From Pseudomonadota bacterium (GTDB lineage: Bacteria; Pseudomonadota; Gammaproteobacteria; Burkholderiales; Rhodocyclaceae), in NCBI GenBank assembly GCA_018241665.1, contig JAFEDK010000019.1, positions 242,198 to 306,197 on the forward strand: DNA of 64,000 nt, given 5' to 3'. The translations under genes were made by a program, and so were the position numbers. This document shows positions 7,888-17,600 of the stretch, one piece after another (the first letter of the stretch is position 1; every line of letters starts with the position of its first letter). The notes under the pieces were generated by a model. It searched no databases. It saw only the letters and a list, made by a program, of their open reading frames with translations, and was not told the origin of the DNA.

Positions 7888-10323
7888 ATGCCTGCCTTGC
7901 CGAACCCCACCGCCAGCAGCCTCCTGCTCGCCCGCAGCCTGTGCCTGCTGGCATGCCTCACGCTATCTCTGCTGCCGGGTCTGGCCCGGGCGGACAACGG
8001 GCCGCCGCCGCCCCATGTGCTCTACCTCAACTCCTACCATCCGGGCTATGCCTGGAGCGACGCCATCGAAGAGGGCATCCGCAAGGAGCTCTCCGACGAC
8101 ACACGCCAGGTGGAGCTGTCGGTGGAGTACCTGGACGCCCGCCGCTTCCCCGACGCCGCCCGCATGGGCATCCTTGCCGACGCCATGGCGATCAAGTACC
8201 GGGGCTACCGGCATGACCTGCTGATCGTCTCCGACAACGACGCCTTCGAATTCGCAATCCGCCACCGGGAGCGCCTGTTTCCCGGCCTGCCCATCGTCTT
8301 CTGCGGCTACAACCATTTCCGCCCCGACGCGCTGAAAGGCATCGGCAACATCACCGGCGTGAACGAGGAGATCGACATCGGCGCCAGCGTGGAGCTGGCC
8401 TTGAAGGTCCATCCGGCCACCCGCCAACTGGTCTTCATTCTGTCCACCGGCGACCCGAGCAGCGCACGTAGCGCCAGCGAAGCCGAGACCAGCATCCTGC
8501 CCCGCTACCGGGCGCGCTTCCAGGTCAGCGTGCTGAAGGATGCATCGATGCAGACCATCCGCGAGCGCCTGCAGTCCCTGCCGCCGGACGCCCTGGTCTT
8601 CCTCGCCGGACAGACCAGCGACCGTGGCGAGGGGCGCGCGCTGACGCCGGTGGAGAACGGCCGCCTGGTGGCCGCCGCCAGCCCGGTGCCGGTTTACTCC
8701 TTCTGGGATTTTCATCTCGGCACCGGTGTGCTCGGCGGCCATGTGCTCAACGGTCTCGACCAGGGTCGCGAGGCCGCCCGTCTGGCCCGCCAGGTGCTGG
8801 ATGGACGCAAGGCCTCCGACATTCCGGTGACGATGAACTCACCGGCCCGCGACCTGTTCGACTACCGCACGCTGCAACGCTTCGACATCCCGACCAGCGC
8901 CCTGCCCGCGGACGCCGAGATCATCGACGCGCCAACCAGCCTGTGGGCGCTCTACCGCGGCCAGATCATCGCCGCCATCGTCGTCGTGGTGCTGCAAGGC
9001 GTGCTGATCGTTGCGCTGATACGCATCGCCGGCCAGCGCCGCCAGGCCCTCGCCGAGCTGGCCGAGGAGCGTCGCCTGCTGGAAGCCCGGGTGAGTCAAC
9101 GCACGGCAGAACTGGCCACTGCCAATGCTCACCTCACCGAGGAAGTCGCTGAACGCCGCCGCGCTGAAAGTCTTTTGCGGGAGGCCGTGGCGGTCACCGA
9201 GACGGTGCTGCTGGCCTCGCCGGTGCCCATCGGAGTCTATCGGGACACCGGCCCCTGCGTGATGGCGAACGAGAGTTACGCCCGCCTGGTCGGCGCCAGC
9301 CGCGAGCAGCTGCTGGCCCAGAGTTTCCACAGCATCCACGCCTGGCACGCCACCGGCATCCACGACGACTGCCTGCGGGCCTTGCAGACCGACACCCGCC
9401 AGCAGCGCCAGATCCACGTGACGACCTCCTTCGGCCGCGAGATCTGGGCGGACTGCCTGATCCTGCCGGTGCAACTCAACAACGAGCGGCACCTGCTGAT
9501 CCAGTTCGTGGACCAGACTGAGCGGATCCAGATGCTGAACGAGCTGGAACAACATCGCCAGCACCTGGAAGCCCAGGTCAGCCTGCGAACCACCGAACTG
9601 CAAGCCGCCAAGGAACTGGCCGAGAGCGCCAACCGGGCGAAGAGCAGCTTCCTGGCCAACCTGAGCCATGAGATCCACACGCCCCTCAATGCCATTCTCG
9701 GCTTCGCCCGGATCCTGCGGGACAAGAGCGGCGACGCGACCCAGCGCGACCGCCTGGAGCGGATCCTGAACGCCGCCGGCAACCTCCACCAGATCCTCGA
9801 CGACCTGATCGACCTCGCCGCCCTCGATGCGGAGCGTATCCCGATCGACGAAAGACCATTTGCCAGCGACGAACTGGCACGCCGGGTTTTTGACGCCACC
9901 AGCGCCGAACTGCGCGCCCGCGGCCTCGACTACACGGCGGACCTCACCGGCCTGCCCGCCCGCTTGAAAGGCGATCCGCAGCGCATCGGCCAGATGCTGA
10001 TCAACTATGTCAGCAACGCAGCCAAATTCACCGAGAAGGGTTTCGTCGCGCTGCGTGGCCGCCTGCTTCGGGAGGACGCGCGGGGTGTGCTGCTGCGCTT
10101 CGAGGTGCAGGATTCCGGGATCGGCGTGAAGGCGGAGGACCAGCAACGCATCTTCCTCAGCTTCGAGCAGGCAGACGGTTCCTTCACCCGCCGCCACGGC
10201 GGCACCGGCCTCGGCCTCGCCATCAACCGCAAGCTGGCCCGGCTGATGGGCGGCGAAGCCGGCGTGGATAGCACACCCGGTGAAGGCAGCACCTTCTGGT
10301 TCACCATCCGGCTGAAACCATAG
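7888..10323 (+). CDS. Sensor histidine kinase with ABC-type periplasmic binding domain
   Basis: Membrane sensor kinase, 811 aa. Order: signal segment (about 12-35, ending in LARA), periplasmic binding domain of the ABC_sub_bind kind (about 45-310, starting VLYLNSYHPGYAWSD), one transmembrane helix (about 356-380), a coiled coil, a PAS domain (about 430-550), HisKA with LSHEIHTPLN (His594), and HATPase with NYVSNAAKF, DSGIG and GGTGLGLAI. The phosphorylated His is present; the usual Arg after HEI is His here. There is no receiver domain and no response regulator gene next to it, so its partner is elsewhere. It follows the efflux operon on the same strand, but a functional link is only a guess. 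The ligand is unknown. Confidence 0.85.
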   Translation: MPALPNPTASSLLLARSLCLLACLTLSLLPGLARADNGPPPPHVLYLNSYHPGYAWSDAIEEGIRKELSDDTRQVELSVEYLDARRFPDAARMGILADAMAIKYRGYRHDLLIVSDNDAFEFAIRHRERLFPGLPIVFCGYNHFRPDALKGIGNITGVNEEIDIGASVELALKVHPATRQLVFILSTGDPSSARSASEAETSILPRYRARFQVSVLKDASMQTIRERLQSLPPDALVFLAGQTSDRGEGRALTPVENGRLVAAASPVPVYSFWDFHLGTGVLGGHVLNGLDQGREAARLARQVLDGRKASDIPVTMNSPARDLFDYRTLQRFDIPTSALPADAEIIDAPTSLWALYRGQIIAAIVVVVLQGVLIVALIRIAGQRRQALAELAEERRLLEARVSQRTAELATANAHLTEEVAERRRAESLLREAVAVTETVLLASPVPIGVYRDTGPCVMANESYARLVGASREQLLAQSFHSIHAWHATGIHDDCLRALQTDTRQQRQIHVTTSFGREIWADCLILPVQLNNERHLLIQFVDQTERIQMLNELEQHRQHLEAQVSLRTTELQAAKELAESANRAKSSFLANLSHEIHTPLNAILGFARILRDKSGDATQRDRLERILNAAGNLHQILDDLIDLAALDAERIPIDERPFASDELARRVFDATSAELRARGLDYTADLTGLPARLKGDPQRIGQMLINYVSNAAKFTEKGFVALRGRLLREDARGVLLRFEVQDSGIGVKAEDQQRIFLSFEQADGSFTRRHGGTGLGLAINRKLARLMGGEAGVDSTPGEGSTFWFTIRLKP

Positions 10324-10354
10324 CGGTGCCGCGCTTCACCGCTGCTGAATGAGG

Positions 10355-11536
10355 CTAGCGCCCGTAACCATCCGTCAGCGTCTTCAGGAAGGCGACGACG
10401 TCGCCGATCTCGGCCGGAGTCAGTGCAGGGCCGGCAGAGGCCGGACGATTGAAGGGAGCCCGGTCACGCACGATGTTGCCTTGGTAGGCCATCGGCAGGT
10501 CGTTCGGCACGCCACGGGAACCATACCAACGCACCGGATCGCTGTTGCGGGTCGCGTAGAAGCTGACCACGTCCGTGAGGTTCCGGAAGACCCCGTTGTG
10601 CATGAATGCCGGGCGAAGGGCGACATTGCGCAGCGAGGGCGTCTTGAAGCTGCCGCAGAACTGCTCGATGGTGACATTGACGGGCACCTCGGCCGTCAAT
10701 GCCGGCTTGTTGCGCACCGGCCCGCACAATCCGAGGTCGAAATAGGACGGGTTGCCGTTGGCAGGGATGGCCGTGTTGCGCGGAACGCCCAGGGCGAAGA
10801 ACCCATGGCGGGTGAAGGTCGAATCCGCCGGATTCCGCGACGTGGGATTCACCGGGTGGCAGGAAGCGCAGTTCGCCTTCTGCGGGTTGGTGAAGAGCTT
10901 GAGGCCACGCTCCTCCGCTGCAGAAAGCGTCGCTTTGCCGCGGATGAACTGATCGAACTTGGAAGTGTAAGGCTGCTGCGCGGACGAGGCCTCAAATGCC
11001 GTCAGCGCCTGCAGGATCCGCTGGAAGGCGGCATCCGGCGTGCTGAAGATATTGGCACCGAACTCCGCCTTGAACTGATTGGCATAGGCCGAACTGGCCA
11101 CCTTGGCCACGACACCGGCGGCGTCCTTGTTGTTCATTTCAGCCGGGTTGAACAAGTGGGATTGAGCCTGCTGGCTCAGCTTGTCGGCGCGCCCGTCCCA
11201 GGACAGGCCACCCGCAGGTTCGACCCGGCCGGCAAACACATGGAAGGTGAAAGAAGGGGTTGTCGCCGCGTAGGCGCTGCTCATCGAGTTGCGGACACCA
11301 AGCACCCCGCGGCTGCCTTTCGGGACGCCAGCCGCGGAACCGTTGTTACCCGCGTTGCCGGCAAACGGAAGATGGCAGCTGGCACAGGCCACACCCGCGG
11401 GCTCCGACAGGTTGGTGTCATTGAAGATGGCGGCTCCCAGGGCTTCGATCCTGGTTTCGGCATGGGCCAGTGCGGGCAGCAGCAGGCAGAGCAGCATGCT
11501 GAAGGTTCTACCCAGCTTCACGGTTGCGGTTTTCAT
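10355..11536 (-). CDS. Di-heme cytochrome c peroxidase / MauG-family protein
   Basis: Periplasmic di-heme protein of the bacterial cytochrome c peroxidase superfamily, 393 aa, expected to reduce H2O2 with electrons from cytochromes or to act as a MauG-like oxidant. The chosen start gives a clear signal peptide ending LPALAHA (about residue 26). Two heme c motifs are present: CASCH at residues 51-55 and 223-227. The C-terminal stretch LTPAEIGDVVAFLKTL is typical of these proteins. The start is preceded by a weak AAAGGCAAG. In the same frame a longer version could begin at ATG 11851, which has a better AGGAG, but it would bury the signal peptide. A c-di-GMP-I riboswitch lies about 390 nt upstream on the same strand and probably controls it. 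Confidence 0.88.
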   Translation of the reverse strand: MKTATVKLGRTFSMLLCLLLPALAHAETRIEALGAAIFNDTNLSEPAGVACASCHLPFAGNAGNNGSAAGVPKGSRGVLGVRNSMSSAYAATTPSFTFHVFAGRVEPAGGLSWDGRADKLSQQAQSHLFNPAEMNNKDAAGVVAKVASSAYANQFKAEFGANIFSTPDAAFQRILQALTAFEASSAQQPYTSKFDQFIRGKATLSAAEERGLKLFTNPQKANCASCHPVNPTSRNPADSTFTRHGFFALGVPRNTAIPANGNPSYFDLGLCGPVRNKPALTAEVPVNVTIEQFCGSFKTPSLRNVALRPAFMHNGVFRNLTDVVSFYATRNSDPVRWYGSRGVPNDLPMAYQGNIVRDRAPFNRPASAGPALTPAEIGDVVAFLKTLTDGYGR

Positions 11537-11925
11537 GATCTTGCCTTTGGATCCGACAGGCGCGGAATGACGCACGGTGTTCAGAAGGAATGCGTGAGCG
11601 GCGCGCGGATACGGCACCGGGGCGTATGCCGGATCGCATCGACGATCCGACTGCGCAGCAGACATGAACGCCCTTGCACCAACTGCATCTGCGGCTGACG
11701 GGGCGAATTCGGGAGAGACGGCGAGCCAGGACAGGCCGACGCGACCGGCAGTCGATTTGCTCGAGGGGATGGAAACTGGACGGAACGCCGACTCGATGAT
11801 TCGAACGGCAGAGGACCGGAAGGCGCGTGTGCGCGAGACGAATAGCAACATGACCCTGACTCCTAAAACATTCAGGGCCACGCTGACGACACATCGGAAA
11901 ACCAATTGAACGGCTGGTCGATGTA
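11537..11925 (-). other. Long leader between riboswitch and cytochrome peroxidase
   Basis: About 390 nt separate the riboswitch from the peroxidase start. The frame of the peroxidase is open through this whole stretch, and an ATG at 11851 with AGGAG 8 nt upstream could begin a 105-residue N-terminal extension (MLLFVSRTRAFRSS...). The extension shows no domain, is arginine-rich and ends at the good signal peptide, so it may be a leader ORF, a mis-chosen start or chance. I see no clear terminator hairpin followed by a T-run. Confidence 0.4.
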
Positions 11926-12018
11926 CCGGCAACCCCGCTACCGTAGCGCACGCTTGCGCTTTAGGCCGGAGGCTTTGCGTCCTCATCTTTCGATGAGTTT
12001 GCCCTTTTGGGTTCCGCC
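11926..12018 (-). ncRNA. Cyclic-di-GMP-I (GEMM-I) riboswitch
   Basis: Read on the minus strand, the class hallmarks are all there in order: a closing stem P1 (GGAACCC with GGGGTTGCC), AGGGCAAAC, a helix capped by a GAAA tetraloop (CTCATCGAAAGATGAG), GGACGCAAAGCCTCCGGCC, the receptor TAAA, a variable hairpin (GCGCAAGCGTGCGC), then CGGTAGCGGGG. These match the GEMM-I consensus closely. The first gene downstream is the di-heme cytochrome c peroxidase. Whether c-di-GMP turns it on or off cannot be read from the sequence. Confidence 0.93.
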
Positions 12019-12271
12019 ATGAAAACGGAACGACTTGATCCTAGTCCTCTTTGGGTGAACTTGAAAGCATTAAATGCCGTACCGTGAAAAATTTCATGGA
12101 CAGGACGCACTCAATAGTATTGGCAAATCATTTCCGTCCTGCGGATCGGCGGGCAGAAAACACCCGCTTGGAAGCGTCACCCATCGCGCCACATAGCGGC
12201 TATGCGTGCAGCGCCATGAGCGACGGCGGCACAGCGCCCATACTGTAGCCCCCAACCGGCACTTCATCATC
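12019..12271. other. Intergenic region between riboswitch and drug exporter
   Basis: This 253-nt gap separates divergent transcripts: the riboswitch-led peroxidase (minus) and the Bcr/CflA transporter (plus), so it should hold both promoters. It is less GC-rich than its surroundings (for example TTGAAAGCATTAAATGCC). No confident sigma-70 elements or protein-coding frame can be assigned. Confidence 0.4.
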
Positions 12272-13525
12272 ATGACAACGACTTCCCCAGGCGCCGAAGA
12301 GCGCCTCGGCCTGCCCCCTTGGCTGGTCCTGCTCGGCGTGCTGACCGCGATCGGCCCGCTATCCATCGACATGTACCTGCCCAGCTTCCCGCAGATCGAG
12401 CGCAGCCTCGGCGGGCAACCCGGCAGCGTCGAGCTGACCCTGGCCGCCTTCTTCATCGGGCTGACCCTCGGCCAGCTGTTCTACGGCCCCTTCAGCGACC
12501 GCTTCGGCCGCAAGAAGCCGCTTTACGTCGGGCTTGCCCTCTACACTGTGGCGGCAATCGGCGCCGCCTGCGCGACGAGCATCCCGGCCCTGATCGGCTG
12601 GCGTTTCGTGCAAGGCCTCGGCGGCTGTGCCGGCATCATCATCCCCAGTGCCATCGTCCGCGACCGCTGCTCGGCACGGGATTCCGCCCGCGCCTTCTCG
12701 CTGCTGATGCTGGTGATGGGCCTGGCCCCGATCCTCGCCCCGCTGGTCGGCGGCGCACTGCTTGGCCTGGCCGGCTGGCGCAGCATCTTCGTCGTGCTGG
12801 CGGTGTTCGGCGCGGGCTGCCTGCTGGCCATCCGCGTCGGCCTGGCGGAAAGCCACGACACCCGCCATGAGCCGCCGCTGCTGCTCGGCACGGTGCTGCG
12901 CAACTACGGCCGCCTGCTCGCCAACCGGGCCTTCCTCGGCTACGCGCTGGGCGGCGGCCTGGCCATGTCGGGCATGTTCGCCTACATCGCCGGCTCGCCC
13001 TTCGTGCTCATCGACCTGTACGGCGTCGCACCGCAGGACTACGGCTGGTTCTTCGGCAGCAACGCCTTCGGCCTGATCGCCGCCAGCCAGCTCAACGCCC
13101 ATCTGCTGAAGCGCTACCCGGCAACGCTGCTGCTGCGCCGCGCCCTGTGGGTGCCGCTGCTGACCGGCCTGCTGCTCGCCGGGCTGGCCTTCACCGGGCA
13201 GATCTCGCTGCCGTGGTTCGTCGGTGCCTTCTTCTGCTTCGTCAGCAGCCTCGGCTTCATCATCCCCAACGCCACCGCCTCGGCGCTGGCCACCCACGGC
13301 CAGCAGGCCGGCACCGCGGCGGCCCTGGCCAGCGCGCTGCAGTTCTTCTTCGCGACCCTGGCCGGCGCCCTGGTCGGGCTGCTCCATGACGGCAGCGGTC
13401 GGCCACTGGCGGCGGTGATGGCCTTGTGCGGGATCGGCGCCTGGGCCGCGCATCGCCTGCTGGTTGCCCACCACGACCACCATCACGCAAGCACCGTCGC
13501 AGCGTCGCAATCCGGCGCGGCCTGA
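12272..13525 (+). CDS. Bcr/CflA-family MFS multidrug efflux transporter
   Basis: Inner-membrane proton-driven drug exporter, 417 aa with about 12 hydrophobic segments. The first segment carries the subfamily signature GPLSIDMYLPSFPQI, and the loop motif between helices 2 and 3 is GPFSDRFGRKKPL, the MFS motif A. The start MTTTSPGAE is chosen because the frame upstream has no similarity to the family. The C-terminus ends in a histidine-rich tail (AHHDHHHAS), not usual for Bcr and possibly able to bind metal. It is monocistronic, convergent with the LysR gene and followed by a REPIN. Confidence 0.88.
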   Translation: MTTTSPGAEERLGLPPWLVLLGVLTAIGPLSIDMYLPSFPQIERSLGGQPGSVELTLAAFFIGLTLGQLFYGPFSDRFGRKKPLYVGLALYTVAAIGAACATSIPALIGWRFVQGLGGCAGIIIPSAIVRDRCSARDSARAFSLLMLVMGLAPILAPLVGGALLGLAGWRSIFVVLAVFGAGCLLAIRVGLAESHDTRHEPPLLLGTVLRNYGRLLANRAFLGYALGGGLAMSGMFAYIAGSPFVLIDLYGVAPQDYGWFFGSNAFGLIAASQLNAHLLKRYPATLLLRRALWVPLLTGLLLAGLAFTGQISLPWFVGAFFCFVSSLGFIIPNATASALATHGQQAGTAAALASALQFFFATLAGALVGLLHDGSGRPLAAVMALCGIGAWAAHRLLVAHHDHHHASTVAASQSGAA

Positions 13526-13549
13526 GGAACGGCCCTCTCTCCCTCATTT

Positions 13550-13616
13550 GTGGGGGCGAATTCATTCGCCCGCGGTGGTCAATCCAGCCGCGGAGGGCGA
13601 ATGAATTCGCCCCCAC
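13550..13616. repeat. REPIN-like inverted repeat, copy 5
   Basis: Canonical 67-nt copy with perfect arms, between the convergent MFS (plus) and LysR (minus) genes. It could form a strong hairpin in both transcripts. Its 23-nt loop shares the 11-nt start GCGGTGGTCAA with copy 1, so these two may be the most recent relatives. Confidence 0.9.
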
Positions 13617-13672
13617 AGTTCGCAGCTCCTCGAGATTCGCCACGCGCAAGAAGGAAAAAAGGAGAGACGGGG

Positions 13673-14602
13673 CTAGCTGCGTTCGAGCTGCGCATCCGGC
13701 CAGTCGCCGGATTCGACAAGCCGTGCCACCTCGTCCTTGATCAGCCGGACGATGGTCCACAGGCCATCCGGCACCACCCGGTTGCGCGCCAGCACCAGGC
13801 CGACCTGCCGGCTCACCTCCGGGTCGCTCAGCCGACAACTCCGCAGCAGGCCAGCGGCGATCTCGTCGCGCACCGCCGCTTCGGGCAGCAGGGTTCCGCC
13901 GCAGCCTTCCGCCACCATCCGCTTGATGAGGGCGATGGAGCCGTCCAGCTCGACCGCGATCCGCGGCGCGAAGCCATGGCGGACAGCCAGGGACTCCACC
14001 TGCAAGCGCAGGCCGTGGTGGGTGCTCGGCAGGACCAGCGGGATGTCCCGCAGCGCGGACACCGGCACGACCTCGCCGGCCAGCGGATGGGCCGCCGGCA
14101 ACACCAGGCGCAGCCCCTCGCTGAGCAGCACGTCGGACTGCACGGCGCCCTGCTCGGGCAGGTAGATCAGCGCCAGGTCCACGTCACCGCCGGCCAGCTT
14201 GTCGAGCAACTGGTCGGCCAGCCCCTCCACGAAGCGCAGTCGGGTATCGGGATAGCGTGCCTTCAGCAGCCGCGCCAAGGGCACAAAGAGCAGGCTGGCG
14301 ATGGTCGGCTGGGCGGCGATGTGCAGCTGTCCCGGGCCGCGTCCGTCGCCATCCTGCATCGCCGCACCGGCCTCGTCGAGCAGGCGGCCGATGGACTCGG
14401 CGTATTCGAGCAGCTTCTCGCCCCTTTCGGTGGGCAGCACACCGCGCCCGCTACGGTGCAGCAGGCGCGTGCCGAGTTCCCCTTCCAGCGCCGCCAGGCG
14501 CCGGCTCAGCGTGGACTGGTCGACACCTGTCTCGAGCGCCGCCCGGGAGATGCTGCCGGCCTTGACGATGCGCGCGAACAGCCGCAGGTCGTCGGAGTTC
14601 AT
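13673..14602 (-). CDS. LysR-family transcriptional regulator
   Basis: DNA-binding regulator, 309 aa, the usual LysR length. The N-terminal winged helix-turn-helix covers about residues 3-60 (DDLRLFARIVKAGSISRAA ... QSTLSRRLAALEGELGTRLL), and the C-terminal effector-binding domain about 90-295. The start is MNSDDLRLF. It lies only 4 nt downstream of the uvrA stop on the same strand, so it may be co-transcribed with it, and it is convergent with the Bcr-type exporter. The effector is not predictable. Confidence 0.88.
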   Translation of the reverse strand: MNSDDLRLFARIVKAGSISRAALETGVDQSTLSRRLAALEGELGTRLLHRSGRGVLPTERGEKLLEYAESIGRLLDEAGAAMQDGDGRGPGQLHIAAQPTIASLLFVPLARLLKARYPDTRLRFVEGLADQLLDKLAGGDVDLALIYLPEQGAVQSDVLLSEGLRLVLPAAHPLAGEVVPVSALRDIPLVLPSTHHGLRLQVESLAVRHGFAPRIAVELDGSIALIKRMVAEGCGGTLLPEAAVRDEIAAGLLRSCRLSDPEVSRQVGLVLARNRVVPDGLWTIVRLIKDEVARLVESGDWPDAQLERS

Positions 14603-14606
14603 CGGC

Positions 14607-17600
14607 TCAGGCCGCCTCGCCGCGACGCGCAGCCAGAAACTCGCCGAGGATGCGCCCGGTGTGGGAGCGCGCCACCTGCACCACCACCTCCGGCGGCCCT
14701 TCGGCAACGATCTCGCCGCCGCCGTCGCCACCTTCCGGCCCCAGATCCACGATCCAGTCGGCCTCGGCCATCAGGTCCAGGTCGTGCTCGATGACCAGCA
14801 CCGTATGGCCGGCGTCGGCCAGACGGTGCAGCACATGGATCAGCTTCTCCACGTCGGCCATGTGCAGGCCGACGGTGGGCTCGTCGAGCACGTACAGGGT
14901 GTGCTTCTCCGGCGGCAGCGGGCGGCCGGGGCCAGCCGCCGATTCGCCGGCACGGCCGCGCACCTTGGCCAGCTCGGAGACCAGCTTGATGCGCTGGGCT
15001 TCGCCGCCGGACAGGGTCGGGCTGGGCTGGCCGAGGGTCAGGTAGCCGAGGCCCACGTCCTGCAGCAGGCGCAGCGGATGGGCGATGGACGGGTGCGCGG
15101 CGAAGAAATCCACCGCGTCCTCCACCGCCATGTGCAGCAGGTCGGCCACGGTCTTGCCCTTCCACTGGACGGTCAGGGTTTCCGGGTTGAAGCGGGCGCC
15201 GCCGCAGGCCTCGCAGGGCATCTTCACATCGGGCAGGAAGTTCATCTCGATGGTGATCTGGCCCTGCCCCTCGCACACCGGGCAACGGCCGGCGCCGGTG
15301 TTGAAGGAGAAGCGCGAGGCGTTCCAGCCGCGCATCTTGGCCTCGGTGGTCTCGGCGAACAGCTTGCGGATGGCGTCCCAGAAGCCGATGTAGGTGGCCG
15401 GGCAGGAGCGCGGCGTCTTGCCGATCGGCGTCTGGTCCACTTCCAGCACGCGGCCGACCAGCTCACGACCGGCCAGCTCGGCACAGCCCACCGGCGCCCC
15501 CGCCGCCAGGCTGGCGTGCAGCACGTCGCGGGCGAAGGTGGACTTGCCGGAGCCGGACACGCCGGTCACCACCGTCAGGCGCCCCAGGGGCACGCGTGCC
15601 GACACGTTCTTCAAGTTGTGCAGGCTGGCATCGCGCACCACCAGCGCCGGCTGCTCGTCCGCCACCGCGCGCCGCGGCGCCAGCGGATGCACCAGCGGCT
15701 GGCGGAAGCAGCGCCCGGTGGCTGACTCCGGCGCCGCCATCAGGTCGGCCAGCTTGCCTTCGGCGATGATGCGCCCGCCGCGCACGCCGGCGCCGGGGCC
15801 GATGTCGATGACGTGGTCGGCGCGGCGGATGGTGTCCTCGTCGTGCTCCACCACCAGCAGGGTGTTGCCGCGGCCGCGCAGGGCTTCCAGCGTGTCGAGC
15901 AGCAGCTGGTTGTCGCGCGGGTGCAGGCCGATAGTCGGCTCGTCGAGGATGTAGCACACGCCGGTGAGGTTGGAGCCGAGCTGGGCCGCCAGGCGGATGC
16001 GCTGCGCCTCGCCGCCGGACAGGGTCGGTGCGGCGCGGTCGAGGGCCAGGTAGCCGAGGCCGACCTTCTTCAGGAAGTCCAGCCGGCCGCGGATCTCGCC
16101 GACCAGGTCGCGGCCGATGTCGGCCTCGCGGCGGGCCAGCTGCAGGCCGTCGAAGAAGTCCGCCACCTTGCCCACCGCCAGCGAGGCCAGCTCGTGCAGG
16201 CCCAGGTCGCGGAAGCGCACCGCGCGGGCCACCGGGTTGAGGCGGGCGCCGTGGCAGCTCGGGCAGGCCTCGTCGCTGTCGGCCTCCAGTTCGCCCAGGT
16301 CGAGGTCGTCCGGATTCTCCACCTTGCCGGCGATCTTGATGCCAGTGCCGTAGCAGTCCGGGCACCAGCCGTGCTTGGCGTTGTAGGAGAACAGGCGCGG
16401 ATCGGGCTCGGGGAAGCTGGTGCCGCAGTCGGGGCAGGCGCGCAGCGTGGACAGGGTGGTCAGCTGTGCGGATGCCTCGCCGAGCGGCAGCAGCTTGAGG
16501 ACGCCCTTGCCGTGCTCCAGCGCCGCGGCCACGTATTCGCGCAGCTGGGTTTCGGTGTCCGGCCCGACCTGCACCATGCCCACCGGCAGCTCGATGTTGT
16601 GCTCCTTGTAGCGGTCGAGGCGCGGCCATTTCTTGGTCGGCAGGTAGTCGCCGTCGACCCGTAGCTGCTCGAAGCCCTTGCCCCGCGCCCACTTGGCGAG
16701 GTCGGTGTACAAGCCCTTGCGGTTGATGATCAGCGGCGCCAGCAGCTCGACGGAGCGGCCCTGGAAATCGCGCTGGATCTGCGCGACGATGGCCTCGAAG
16801 CTCTGCGGCGTGACCGGCACGTCGCAGTCCGGGCAGTACTGGGTGCCCAGTTTCACGTAGAGCAGGCGCAGGAAGGGCTGAATCTCGGTGAGGGTGCCCA
16901 CCGTGCTCTTGCGCCCGCCGCGGCTGACCCGCTGCTCGATGGCCACCGTCGGCGGAATGCCGAAGATGGCGTCCACCTCGGGCCGCGCCGACGGCTGCGC
17001 GAACTGGCGGGCGTAAGCGTTGAGCGACTCGAGATAGCGCCGCTGGCCCTCGCCAAAGACGATGTCGAAGGCCAGCGTGGACTTGCCGGAGCCGGACAGG
17101 CCGGTGATCACCGTGAACTGGTCGCGGGGGATGTCCAGACTGACGTTCTTCAGGTTGTGGTGGCGGGCATGGCGGATGGTGATTGCCTTAGGCACCACCG
17201 CCCGGTAGCGCGGCGCCGGTTCGGCCACCACCGGCGCCGCCTGCATCGCCGACAGCTGGGCGGCGTAGTCGGCCAGCGCCTTGCCGGTGTGGGAGGCCGG
17301 CGTGGCGATCAGCGCGGCCGGCGTGCCTTCGGCGACGATCAGGCCGCCGCCGCTGCCGCCTTCCGGGCCGAGGTCTATCAGCCAATCGGCGGCGGCGATC
17401 ACGTCCAGGTTGTGCTCGATGACCACCAGCGAATGGCCGGCGTCGAGGAGCTTCTCGAAGGCCGACAGCAGGCGCGCCACGTCCTCGAAGTGCAGGCCGG
17501 TGGTGGGCTCGTCGAACAGGAACAGCAGGCCGGGCTCGTCGGCGGTGTCTGCCTTCCTCGACTTTTTGGCCGCCAGTTGCGCCGCCTCGGCGAGATAGCC

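Noticed and set aside
13550-13616. REPIN interpreted as an ordinary rho-independent terminator
   Set aside because: The hairpin could help termination, but it has no T-run and the same sequence recurs inside genes and operons, so it is treated as a repeat element.
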